DNA from: Eubacterium sp. CAG:180 | GTDB taxonomy: Bacteria > Bacillota > Clostridia > Oscillospirales > Acutalibacteraceae | Reading direction: 5' to 3' | Assembly (NCBI GenBank): GCA_000432435.1 | Contig: HF993116.1 | Coordinates: 1 to 10,735, forward strand | DNA: 10,735 nt | In this document: positions 1 to 6,588 of the stretch, in pieces | How the letters are laid out: each line of letters begins with the position of its first letter | Position numbering within the stretch: the stretch's first letter is position 1 | Notes under the pieces: generated by a model | Database searches by the model: none | The model's input: only the letters and a program-made list of their open reading frames with translations | Told to the model about the DNA's origin: nothing | Program-made: the position numbers and the translations under genes

Positions 1-39
1 AAATATAATTTTTTTCACTTCCACACTATAACCCCCATA

Positions 40-144
40 TTATACCTTTCCTATACCCCATGTATACTTATACGCTTTTCCTATTTGATATGCTGTTATC
101 TCGTCGAGCCGCTCCTCCGGCTTAATAAATGTAACGGTCTTCAT
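40..144 (-). CDS. Possible short ORF, 34 residues, unknown
   Basis: Reading the minus strand from an ATG at 144 gives MKTVTFIKPEERLDEITAYQ followed by 14 more residues to a TAA at 40-42. The composition looks protein-like (charged, few rare residues), but no Shine-Dalgarno site precedes the ATG and I recognise no family. It could be the remnant of a longer gene or chance. Further left, a GTG at 24 behind a GGGGG stretch (32-36) opens MEVKKIIF to the window edge; this could start another minus-strand gene but is too short to judge. No terminator for the GH20 gene is visible between 145 and 206. Confidence 0.22.
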   Translation of the reverse strand: MKTVTFIKPEERLDEITAYQIGKAYKYTWGIGKV

Positions 145-206
145 ACATAAGCGAAAAAGCGAACAGTTTTTTAATCAGCATCACACTCGTCTGAATCCGC
201 ATAAAA

Positions 207-1718
207 TTATAAATTACTGTTCTTTTTTGCAATATACTTAACTTTTAAATCGTCAAAAATATTTGATAATCCTTCCCATGTGAGCTGTCGTTTTTCAAAC
301 CAAATCCTCTGTAAAAAACCAAGAGCCCTGTTCGGATTTGCAAAATACAGCTTTGAATATCCGATTCTGTTTTTATCAAGATATGAGTAATAATAATCAA
401 GCTTATTATGAAACTGCTCATATGAATTTTCTCCGCGCCAAACAGTTTCGCACATAGCTCCAAGCCTAGGATAAGTCATTTTGTCCGCTTTTTTCATATC
501 GGGAACATATTCCGTCCATAACGTTGCTTCCGCACCGAGGCAATTTCCGTCGTATAATTTATGGTTGGCGGTATTTTTGAGACTTATGTAGCCGTAAGGC
601 AAATCTATATAATATGCTTTTGAACTTGTATCGATAAACGGTCTGCCGCCCGTGTTTATGTCTCCGCATTTCGTAAAGCCCAAATTTTCGGAAAGCAGCT
701 TATCATCCTTCAAATCCCAACTCCACATAAACGCCTGCTTATTCTTGCCTGCGCAATAATCATTGATTCTGTTCATAAAACAGCACTGAAGCTCATCCTC
801 GTTATTTAAGCCAAGCTTCTTCATCATTGCCTGACAATGCGGGCAAAGATGCCATCTGTGTTTCGGCACCTCGTCGCCGCCTATATGAAAATACTTATCC
901 GGAAAAAGCTCACAAAGTTCATCCACTATATCCTCGACAAATTCATATGTGCTTTCTTTCCCTGCACACAAAACATCATGCTTTACTCCCCAATGGTCTG
1001 CGACCGGCAAATTTCTTTCAAAACAGCCGAGGTAATTATAACAAGCCAGCGCACTTCTGCTGTGCCCCGGAATATCAAATTCAGGCATAACCGAAATACC
1101 GAAATCATGTGCATATTTGACTATACTTTTAATCTGAGCTTTTGTGTAATAGCCCTTATGTTGCCTATGATTAAAATTTGTCTTTTTCCTTACAGACCCG
1201 ATTTGCGTCAGCAACGGATATTTGTAAATCTCAACTCGCCATCCCTGGTCCTCCGTCAAATGCAAATGCAGAAAATTAAGCTTGTGCAGAGACATTTTTC
1301 TAATAAACAGCTTGACATCGTCAACGGGATAGAAATATCTCCCGACATCAAGCATAAAGCCTCTGATTTTATACTTAGGCTTATCCTTTATCTCAATAAA
1401 CGGAATCGTTCGGCCGTATTCAAACAGTAGTTGCTTGAGTGTTTGCAGAGCAAACACTTTTCCTGCCTCCCCACTCGAATACACGGTGATTTTCTCGTTT
1501 ACTTCAAGTCTGTATTCTTCATTTTCAAGCGAAAAATCATGCGTAAAACTAACAACAACATCATTTCCGACCGGCAGTTCGAGTTTACGTATAAAATCAT
1601 AAAAATCATCTTTAACAGAACCGTTGACATTTCTTTCGTCAAGCGACAAAGATTTTATGAACAATCTTTTTGTTTCATCTGTTTTTTCAAATAACGGAGT
1701 TGGGATAATATGAGACAT
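207..1718 (-). CDS. GH20 beta-N-acetylhexosaminidase, cytoplasmic
   Basis: This 503-residue protein should remove terminal beta-linked GlcNAc or GalNAc from oligosaccharides by the substrate-assisted GH20 mechanism. A small N-terminal GH20b-type domain (about residues 30-108) precedes the TIM-barrel catalytic domain (about 115-430). Visible motifs are RGFMLDVGRYFYP (119-131), HLHLTEDQGWRVEI (151-164), PEFDIPGHS (212-220) and the hallmark HIGGDE (278-283), whose D282-E283 are the expected Asp-Glu catalytic pair. The CPHC stretch near 292-295 and the following CQ/LQ region are familiar from bacterial GH20s. No signal peptide is present, so the enzyme probably acts on imported oligosaccharides. 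The ATG at 1718 has AAAGG seven bases upstream. It is divergent from the esterase gene and has its own sigma-A-like promoter. Family assignment is firm; substrate is inferred. Confidence 0.93.
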   Translation of the reverse strand: MSHIIPTPLFEKTDETKRLFIKSLSLDERNVNGSVKDDFYDFIRKLELPVGNDVVVSFTHDFSLENEEYRLEVNEKITVYSSGEAGKVFALQTLKQLLFEYGRTIPFIEIKDKPKYKIRGFMLDVGRYFYPVDDVKLFIRKMSLHKLNFLHLHLTEDQGWRVEIYKYPLLTQIGSVRKKTNFNHRQHKGYYTKAQIKSIVKYAHDFGISVMPEFDIPGHSRSALACYNYLGCFERNLPVADHWGVKHDVLCAGKESTYEFVEDIVDELCELFPDKYFHIGGDEVPKHRWHLCPHCQAMMKKLGLNNEDELQCCFMNRINDYCAGKNKQAFMWSWDLKDDKLLSENLGFTKCGDINTGGRPFIDTSSKAYYIDLPYGYISLKNTANHKLYDGNCLGAEATLWTEYVPDMKKADKMTYPRLGAMCETVWRGENSYEQFHNKLDYYYSYLDKNRIGYSKLYFANPNRALGFLQRIWFEKRQLTWEGLSNIFDDLKVKYIAKKNSNL

Positions 1719-1751
1719 AAAAAAACCTTTCGCATAATCTATATATTAATA

Positions 1752-1780
1752 ATTATACACTTGACTTGTTTTATTGACAA
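1752..1780 (-). promoter_or_regulatory. Sigma-A-type promoter of the GH20 gene
   Basis: On the minus strand, TTGTCA (1775-1780) and TATAAT (1752-1757) are separated by 17 bases, close to the ideal sigma-A arrangement. The start should fall near 1745, giving a leader of about 27 nt before the ATG at 1718. Its -35 box overlaps that of the plus-strand promoter. Confidence 0.7.
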
Positions 1781-1801
1781 CTGTCCTTATTATGATATAG
1801 T
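1774..1801 (+). promoter_or_regulatory. Sigma-A-type promoter of the esterase gene
   Basis: A perfect TTGACA (1774-1779) is followed after 16 bases by TATAGT (1796-1801). The start should be near 1808. The esterase ATG at 1831 has AAGGTG (1821-1826) in front of it. Confidence 0.65.
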
Positions 1802-1814
1802 TATACCATATCAT
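1792..1814. repeat. Inverted repeat over the esterase start site (operator candidate)
   Basis: ATGATAT (1792-1798) and ATATCAT (1808-1814) are perfect 7-bp arms separated by 9 bases. They bracket the -10 box and the predicted start of the plus-strand promoter. This is where a repressor dimer would block transcription, but no regulator gene lies next to it. A short AT-rich palindrome can also arise by chance. Confidence 0.35.
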
Positions 1815-1830
1815 CGGCAGAAGGTGTATT

Positions 1831-2967
1831 ATGCATAATAATAAAAAAAGCTTTGATAAAAAATGGTACAGCGAGGAGTTCTTGAACAAATTAAAGAAAA
1901 CAGCCTACGCGGAAGCCGACGGAAATTTAACTTACACAGCCAAGTATGCTCCTGACGCCGTATCAAAATACGGCATAGATCCGCGCATGCTCGGCGGACC
2001 CATAGGCAGAATGGCAAGGAAACTAAGGCTTGTCCCGGATTTTGTTCTAAAAGGTATTCATTTAAAAATAACCGAGAAAAGCCTCGGTTTTTTCAGAAAG
2101 GGCTGCGACAGAATTTCTTATGCAAACTGTCATATAAAAGGCGTTTCAATCAAAAACAAGCACATTAAAGCTTCCGACGGATTTGATATTCCGATCAGAA
2201 TATATGAAAATGCGGAATGTGAAGGCACAAGGACGGCAATGATTTTCATTCACGGCGGCGCATTTGTCGGCGGAACGCTCGCGCCGTATGACGAAAGCTT
2301 AAAAATGCTCGTTGATAAATTCGCCGTTAAGGTAATAGGCATAGATTACAGACTTTTGCCCGAAAACGCCTATCCCGCACCGTACAGCGATTGCTTTGAC
2401 GTATTGGAATATATAAGCCGCAACTGTGGCGAATTCAAAATAAACAAGGATAGAATTTTTGTCTGCGGCGACAGTGCCGGAGGAAATATTGCTCAAGCGT
2501 GCTCTACCAAATACAAGGGTACCGGAAAAATCAAAGCGCAGCTTCTGCTTTATCCTACCTTGAATATGTTCGGTTTTACCGACGAGTATTATAAAAAAGG
2601 ATATTCCGACTACAAATTTGAGCCGTCACAAAAGGCCGTTTCAAAAGGCGTAATAAAACAAATGCAAATGCTTACACACTGCAATTTTAAGCAGATAGGC
2701 ATACTCTCGCCCGACGAATACAATAATCCGTACATTTTCGACGCAAGCGGCAATGTTCCGACATTTATTACAGTAGGCGCGCTTGACTATCTGAAAAAAG
2801 ACGCCGTCGCTTGGGCTCATAAGCTTGCAAACGCAAATGTAAAAACAAAGCTTGTCGTTTACAACGGACTCGGCCACGGATATTTAAACGCGACCGGAGT
2901 TTTTCCGCAAGCAGAGGACGTGATAGACGAAATGGGCAAATTCATATATACGATTTTAGAATTGTAA
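1831..2967 (+). CDS. HSL-family alpha/beta-hydrolase (esterase/lipase)
   Basis: A 378-residue protein of the hormone-sensitive-lipase-like (alpha/beta-hydrolase_3) family, expected to hydrolyse short-chain carboxylic esters in the cytoplasm. HGGAF (141-145) forms the oxyanion hole and GDSAGG (213-218) carries the nucleophile S215. The likely acid is D319 in GALDY and the base H349 in GLGHG. The first 110 or so residues form the long N-terminal cap typical of the family, and no signal peptide is seen. The ATG at 1831 is supported by the SD AAGGTG and the promoter just upstream. The gene stands alone on the plus strand and ends at a strong terminator. Fold and triad are clear; the natural substrate cannot be read from the sequence. 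Confidence 0.9.
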   Translation: MHNNKKSFDKKWYSEEFLNKLKKTAYAEADGNLTYTAKYAPDAVSKYGIDPRMLGGPIGRMARKLRLVPDFVLKGIHLKITEKSLGFFRKGCDRISYANCHIKGVSIKNKHIKASDGFDIPIRIYENAECEGTRTAMIFIHGGAFVGGTLAPYDESLKMLVDKFAVKVIGIDYRLLPENAYPAPYSDCFDVLEYISRNCGEFKINKDRIFVCGDSAGGNIAQACSTKYKGTGKIKAQLLLYPTLNMFGFTDEYYKKGYSDYKFEPSQKAVSKGVIKQMQMLTHCNFKQIGILSPDEYNNPYIFDASGNVPTFITVGALDYLKKDAVAWAHKLANANVKTKLVVYNGLGHGYLNATGVFPQAEDVIDEMGKFIYTILEL

Positions 2968-3015
2968 AAGCAATCGGGCAACGGGTTTCCCGCCAAAACC
3001 TGAACATATACTCGC

Positions 3016-3052
3016 AAAAAGCGTCGGAGATTTGCTTTCTCCGACGCTTTTT
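3016..3052. terminator. Strong bidirectional intrinsic terminator
   Basis: AAAAAGCGTCGGAGA (3016-3030) pairs perfectly with TCTCCGACGCTTTTT (3038-3052) around a 7-nt loop. A GC-rich core is flanked by A and T tracts on both sides, so it can end both the esterase transcript (plus, stop at 2967) and the VOC/MBL operon (minus, stop at 3066). Confidence 0.9.
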
Positions 3053-3065
3053 CTTTTATTCTGTG

Positions 3066-3422
3066 TTACGGCAAAATTTCGAGCCAATAGCCGTCCGGGT
3101 CCTCAATGAAATAGATACCCATTTCAGGGTTTTCGAAGCAGATACAGCCCATTTCTTCGTGCTTTTTATGCGCCGAATCAAAATCATCTGCCTTAAATGC
3201 CAAATGAAACTCACATTCACCCAAATCGTACGGCTGCGGATGTTCTTTAAGCCAAGTGAGCTCAAGCTCAAAATCGCTTGAATCATTGCTCAAATAAACG
3301 ATAATAAAATCGTCGGTCGTTTTTCGTCTGACCTCGTGCAAATCAAGCGCGTCGCCATAAAACTTAATCGACCTATCCAAATCTGAAACATTATAGTTTT
3401 CATGAATCATTCTAAAGCTCAT
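3066..3422 (-). CDS. VOC-family protein, glyoxalase I-like
   Basis: A 118-residue vicinal-oxygen-chelate protein, shorter than typical E. coli GlxI. It has two beta-alpha-beta-beta-beta modules: MIHENYNVSDLDRSIKFY opens the first and CEFHLAFKADD the second. Residues at the positions of the four GlxI metal ligands are all present: H7, E54 (FELELTW), H73 and E116 (GYWLEILP). DPDGYWLE at the C-terminus is a family signature. An enzyme that isomerises oxoaldehyde adducts is plausible, but VOC proteins also include lyases, dioxygenases and resistance proteins. Its ATG overlaps the stop of the upstream gene (ATGA), and AAAGGAG lies just upstream inside that gene, so translation of the two is probably coupled. 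Confidence 0.85.
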   Translation of the reverse strand: MSFRMIHENYNVSDLDRSIKFYGDALDLHEVRRKTTDDFIIVYLSNDSSDFELELTWLKEHPQPYDLGECEFHLAFKADDFDSAHKKHEEMGCICFENPEMGIYFIEDPDGYWLEILP

Positions 3423-4105
3423 ATTTCTTCTCCTTTCGCTGATTCTGTGTTTTTTATTCGTGATTTATACTGCGGATATTCGGTGATAAACCTATCAATC
3501 ACGCTCGGCTCGTTCCAATAATGCATAGGAAAAACGGCGTCACAATCGACATGTTTCAAAAAATAAAGCATACCGTCGGCATAATGCTCCTCCTGCCTTG
3601 GGTCAAGGGGAACGAATGCGGCATCAAAATGCGTGCCCTTAATTTTGTCAATCTCGGCACGGTACATGGAGGTCATTTGGCGGTTATCGGCTTCCGTCTC
3701 ACCCTCCCAATGCCAATCGTTCAAATCACCTGCGTGGTAAATCATGCCCTCGCTTGTCTTGACGATAAAAGCAACACCGCTGTCGGTTGATAGAAGCGTA
3801 GTAACCTTTGTACCATTGTCAAGAGTGTAGGTTTGATCGTGATAAGCCGTCGTAACTTTCACACCGGCAGGATACTTCTTTTTGCTGATATCTTTCGCCA
3901 AAACAGCCTGATAATTCATACCCATATCATCAAGAATTTCAAAAATTTTCGGATTGAAATGGTCTTGGTGAAAATGACTGCAAAAGACTATGGCTTCCTT
4001 GCTTTTGTCAAGCCTCGGCATCTCGCCTTTGTAATAATCAAAAACATAATAGCAGTTCTCGGTTTCAACCAAAAATCCGCTGTGGTTAATGTATGTTATT
4101 TTCAT
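3419..4105 (-). CDS. Metallo-beta-lactamase-fold hydrolase, UlaG-like
   Basis: A 228-residue cytoplasmic MBL-fold protein and first gene of a two-gene operon. The metal-binding HxHxDH is seen as SHFHQDH (43-49), followed by HAGD (124-127, D127 the likely bridging ligand) and PMHYW (193-197, H195). SHxHxDH followed by NP rather than GG places it nearer the UlaG/YtkL (Lactamase_B_3-like) group than classical glyoxalase II. Lactone or phosphodiester hydrolysis is typical of that group, but the substrate cannot be assigned. The start at 4105 is supported by GAGGTGG on the minus strand five bases upstream. The 4-base overlap with the VOC gene suggests the two proteins act in one pathway. Confidence 0.87.
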   Translation of the reverse strand: MKITYINHSGFLVETENCYYVFDYYKGEMPRLDKSKEAIVFCSHFHQDHFNPKIFEILDDMGMNYQAVLAKDISKKKYPAGVKVTTAYHDQTYTLDNGTKVTTLLSTDSGVAFIVKTSEGMIYHAGDLNDWHWEGETEADNRQMTSMYRAEIDKIKGTHFDAAFVPLDPRQEEHYADGMLYFLKHVDCDAVFPMHYWNEPSVIDRFITEYPQYKSRIKNTESAKGEEI

Positions 4106-4130
4106 AATCCACCTCTATTACTCTTATCTT

Positions 4131-4159
4131 ATTATATCAAAGCGATAAATCGGAATCAA
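4131..4159 (-). promoter_or_regulatory. Sigma-A-type promoter of the MBL/VOC operon
   Basis: On the minus strand, TTGATT (4154-4159) and TATAAT (4131-4136) are 17 bases apart. The predicted start near 4124 leaves a leader of about 20 nt with the GAGGTGG ribosome binding site. Confidence 0.65.
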
Positions 4160-4277
4160 TACCACACAATATTTTCGATACGGAGCAAAACGCTTAAAAC
4201 GGTCTGCTTGAGCCTCTTCGCTTTTTTAACAAAAAACAGTTTTAATCGCCGTATAAAATATATAAATAGCAAAAGAC

Positions 4278-4307
4278 TTGAAACAAAATTCGTGAGTATG
4301 GTATAAT
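4278..4307 (+). promoter_or_regulatory. Extended -10 promoter of the anchored alpha/beta-hydrolase
   Basis: TTGAAA (4278-4283) is followed after 18 bases by TATAAT (4302-4307), which is preceded by TGG and so forms an extended -10 (TGnTATAAT). The SD GGAGG (4322-4326) sits seven bases before the ATG at 4334. Confidence 0.7.
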
Positions 4308-4333
4308 TTTAAAAAAATGACGGAGGAATTTCT

Positions 4334-5305
4334 ATGAACAGAAAAAATGCAGGTGCGGTTTTCGGCACTCTCTGCGGACTGACGGCATTGACCGCAATGT
4401 CGGCTGAAATATTTTATAATTTCTCGATAAACACAAAATCACCTATACATATGAGTAAGCTCAACAATCTCGTTCAAAAGGTCACGAACACATCCGGCAG
4501 CGAAGAAGACGCGAGCGAAAAATACAGCGGACTTACCGGTACGCCCGAAATGAAAAAATGGTACAATGAGCACGGTGAGGATGTTTACATTATGTCCGAC
4601 TCTCTTCGTCTGCACGGTAAGATATTTAAAAACAACAGTTCAAAATATGTACTTGTCTGCCACGGATACACAAGCAAGGCCAAGCATATGGCCGGTTTTG
4701 TAAACAAATTTTACTCACTCGGGTATAATGTTCTGGCAGCAGACGCACGTGCACACGGCGACAGTGAGGGCACGAAAATAGGAATGGGCTGGCCGGAGCG
4801 ATTTGACGTTATCGAATGGATAAAGCTTATTATTTCTTGGGATTCGAATGCACAAATAATACTACACGGCGTATCCATGGGAGCGGCGACGGTGCTTATG
4901 GCATCCGGTGAAGAGCTGCCCGAAAATGTCAAGGTTATAATCGCAGATTGCGGCTACACCTCGGAATGGGATGAATTCAAATGCGAAGCAAACGCTCTGC
5001 ATATCCCGTGGTTCCCCGTACTCAACGCCGCATCTGTGTTGTCAAGACTTCGCGACGGGTATGATTTCAAGCAAGCGAGCGCTCTTGAGAAGGTCAAACA
5101 AAGCCGTATTCCGACTCTGTTTATTCACGGCTCCGATGACGAGCTTGTTCCATACAGTATGCTCGATAAGCTGTATTCGGCGGCGGCCTGCGAAAAGGAA
5201 TGTCTGACCGTCAATGGTGCCGGACACGCGCTTTCATCCTCGGTTGAGCCGGAGCTTTATTGGAACACGGTTGAGAGCTTCATTGATAAATATTTAGAAA
5301 AATAA
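4334..5305 (+). CDS. Membrane-anchored alpha/beta-hydrolase, S33-type
   Basis: A 323-residue protein of the serine aminopeptidase S33/YqkD-like alpha/beta-hydrolase group. Residues 5-28 form a single hydrophobic segment (signal anchor or uncleaved signal), so the catalytic domain is probably on the outer face of the membrane. After a polar linker with a helix-like stretch (40-80), the core shows VCHGYTSK (108-115, oxyanion loop), ADARAHGDSEG (136-146), HGVSMG (178-183) with nucleophile S181, HGSDDELVP (265-273) with likely acid D269, and GAGH (295-298) with base H298. The start is fixed by GGAGG and a good promoter. It could be an esterase, lipase or peptidase; the triad is clear but the substrate is not. 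Confidence 0.88.
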   Translation: MNRKNAGAVFGTLCGLTALTAMSAEIFYNFSINTKSPIHMSKLNNLVQKVTNTSGSEEDASEKYSGLTGTPEMKKWYNEHGEDVYIMSDSLRLHGKIFKNNSSKYVLVCHGYTSKAKHMAGFVNKFYSLGYNVLAADARAHGDSEGTKIGMGWPERFDVIEWIKLIISWDSNAQIILHGVSMGAATVLMASGEELPENVKVIIADCGYTSEWDEFKCEANALHIPWFPVLNAASVLSRLRDGYDFKQASALEKVKQSRIPTLFIHGSDDELVPYSMLDKLYSAAACEKECLTVNGAGHALSSSVEPELYWNTVESFIDKYLEK

Positions 5306-5390
5306 AATTTGAGCCGTGCCGTTCGGCGGAAATAAACATATGTATTTTAAAGACTATTGCGAATAATGTGCAGAATGGATTGTAGCTTCG

Positions 5391-6107
5391 ATGGTAAATG
5401 CGGAATACGGTAAGGTCAAATTGTCATTGACCTTGCACTTTAACGAGTATAATAATTTTCGGCTTCTGTTAGACGGGAAAGAACCTATGGACTTTGAAAA
5501 TACAGGCAAAGCAATCAATTATGTATTTGAAACAGAAGTTGGAAATCATATTTTAACATTTGAAAGCATTCCTTTTGAGAAAAATCAATTAGGAAAATTG
5601 AAATTTTCGTTTTTATCCGAATCATTTCAAAAGAGAATATTGAATCATTTGTTTGCTTTCAGATATGATTTAGCCTGTTTCAAAGTAACATACATGCTGC
5701 ATATTCATCGTAATGCAAAATTGGAAATTGCCATTAAAACAAGCTATTATAATAATTTCCTTTATATAGGGGCTAAATGTTTGCATCCTGTAATTGTTCA
5801 AAGCTCAAATATAAAAGTTCAGAAAGAGGAATTTTCTGTATTATATAATAAGCTTTTGAAGAAGAAATTTTATTTTTCTCAGATGGTTATTTGGACAATT
5901 TATTTTATTTTGTTAATAACGGTTTTTGGCGGACTCGCTATCTATGATATTATACATTGGGAAGCAGATGCCTACATGGCAGGGTTTAATAAAATTTCAG
6001 CATTGTTTTTGGGCGTTTTTCCGCCGCTTATTATGATTTTATTTTCTTATTTTTTCTGTATTGTAAATCTCGTTAAACAATACAACAATAATTATTTATG
6101 CGAATAA
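5391..6107 (+). CDS. Orphan protein with two C-terminal membrane helices
   Basis: I do not recognise this 238-residue protein. Residues 1-60 look beta-rich, and the pattern LLLDGKEPMDFENTGK followed by VGNHILTF resembles small beta-sandwich repeats that begin with a DGK turn and end with GxHxL; this is a weak structural hint. Residues 165-187 and 203-227 are clear membrane segments, placing the protein in the membrane with most of it on one side. The ATG at 5391 is the first Met after an in-frame TAA at 5364-5366, but the ribosome binding site is poor. Third positions are visibly more AT-rich than in the gene upstream. No terminator separates it from the hydrolase, so co-transcription is possible. 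Confidence 0.7.
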   Translation: MVNAEYGKVKLSLTLHFNEYNNFRLLLDGKEPMDFENTGKAINYVFETEVGNHILTFESIPFEKNQLGKLKFSFLSESFQKRILNHLFAFRYDLACFKVTYMLHIHRNAKLEIAIKTSYYNNFLYIGAKCLHPVIVQSSNIKVQKEEFSVLYNKLLKKKFYFSQMVIWTIYFILLITVFGGLAIYDIIHWEADAYMAGFNKISALFLGVFPPLIMILFSYFFCIVNLVKQYNNNYLCE

Positions 6108-6144
6108 ATGATTATTGTTTTTGTAAAATATGAAGCAAAAGAAA

Positions 6145-6182
6145 ATGCCCGAATGCTGCCGTAAAAAGCAGTATTCGGGCAT
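6145..6182. terminator. 15-bp hairpin, probable terminator
   Basis: ATGCCCGAATGCTGC (6145-6159) pairs with GCAGTATTCGGGCAT (6168-6182), with one G-T pair and an 8-nt loop. It lies 38 bases after the stop of the orphan membrane protein gene. On the plus strand the bases after it are A-rich, so termination there is uncertain. On the minus strand it is followed by TTTTCTTTT, a usable U tract and a back-up for the terminator just before it. Confidence 0.55.
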
Positions 6183-6212
6183 AAAAAAGCCTCGGAACAA
6201 ATTGTTCCGAGG
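6183..6212 (-). terminator. Intrinsic terminator for a minus-strand transcript
   Basis: The arms CCTCGGAACAA (6190-6200) and TTGTTCCGAGG (6202-6212) are a perfect 11-bp inverted repeat. On the minus strand the hairpin is followed directly by GCTTTTTT (6190-6183), a textbook intrinsic terminator. The nearest gene on this strand is the GH95-like gene, whose stop is about 545 bases upstream, so the transcript ending here has a long non-coding 3' part. Confidence 0.8.
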
Positions 6213-6417
6213 TATTGGCAGAGGTATAACAACCTGTCAAGTCACGGTAGTATTTGCTTTGCAAATCTCCACCTTAAAGACTTGACAGAACGTTTTTACG
6301 GGTTTAATTGCATTATAAACCCGTAATAAGAACATCACCCATTTACAAAATCACAGATTTTGAATGGGTCCCGATAACCTTGTTACTCGCTTCGCTCGTA
6401 ATAAGGATTCGAACCTA
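6183..6417 (-). ncRNA. Candidate structured RNA or structured 3' UTR
   Basis: Reading the minus strand, a T-arm-like sequence (6416-6404) leads into four hairpins and then the terminator. Hairpin A pairs 6398-6406 with 6378-6386 (9 bp, one G-T). Hairpin B pairs 6363-6368 with 6338-6343 and, inside, 6356-6361 with 6347-6352. Hairpin C pairs 6316-6326 with 6296-6306 (11 bp perfect). Hairpin D pairs 6279-6288 with 6234-6243 (10 bp perfect) and has an inner 6-bp stem at 6261-6266/6252-6257. The terminator ends at 6183. Such dense pairing with little coding potential suggests a folded RNA. I found no convincing promoter, and it matches no RNA family I know. An inactive intergenic repeat is the main alternative. 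Confidence 0.4.
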
Positions 6418-6440
6418 AAATGACGGAGTCTGAGCCTCGT
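6404..6440 (-). other. tRNA-like fragment (T arm plus imperfect anticodon-like stem)
   Basis: On the minus strand, AGGTTCGAATCCT (6416-6404) is exactly a T-arm with the conserved TTCGAAT loop. About 7 bases upstream, ACGAG (6440-6436) and CTCCGT (6428-6423) can pair with one bulged C around a 7-base loop, as in a decayed anticodon arm. There is no matching acceptor stem or D arm, so this is not a working tRNA. It could be a tRNA relic, an attachment-site remnant or part of the structured RNA. Confidence 0.3.
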
Positions 6441-6477
6441 AATCTTTTTTCAAAACCGCCTATTTAAGCCGTTTTTC

Positions 6478-6588
6478 AGACTTTGCGTCTCTCAAAAATC
6501 TCTCAGAATTTTATTTTTGCTCTGTATAGCAACTTCGTATGAGGAATTGCGAACCTTACAATGAGGTGTCGATTGAAACGCAAAGTCT
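6478..6588. repeat. 11-bp perfect inverted repeat with 89-base spacer
   Basis: AGACTTTGCGT (6478-6488) and ACGCAAAGTCT (6578-6588) are perfect complements 89 bases apart. They lie just upstream, on the minus strand, of the hairpin cluster, and could form the closing stem of a larger folded RNA or the ends of a small inserted element. No target-site duplication was seen. Confidence 0.45.

Noticed and set aside
837..1430. Open frame of 197 codons on the plus strand inside the GH20 gene
   Set aside because: It is antisense to a clear GH20 gene, has no ribosome binding site or family pattern, and is a by-product of the gene's codon usage.
3521..4306. Plus-strand open frames over the MBL gene and its promoter
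   Set aside because: They are antisense to a well-supported MBL-fold gene, and one runs through two promoters; no protein-like motifs.
6183..6417. CRISPR array
   Set aside because: The hairpins differ from each other in sequence and there are no direct repeats with regular spacers.
6380..6490. Complete tRNA gene on the minus strand
   Set aside because: Only the T arm is intact. No sequence 60-80 bases upstream can pair with the bases after the T arm to form an acceptor stem, and no D arm is seen.
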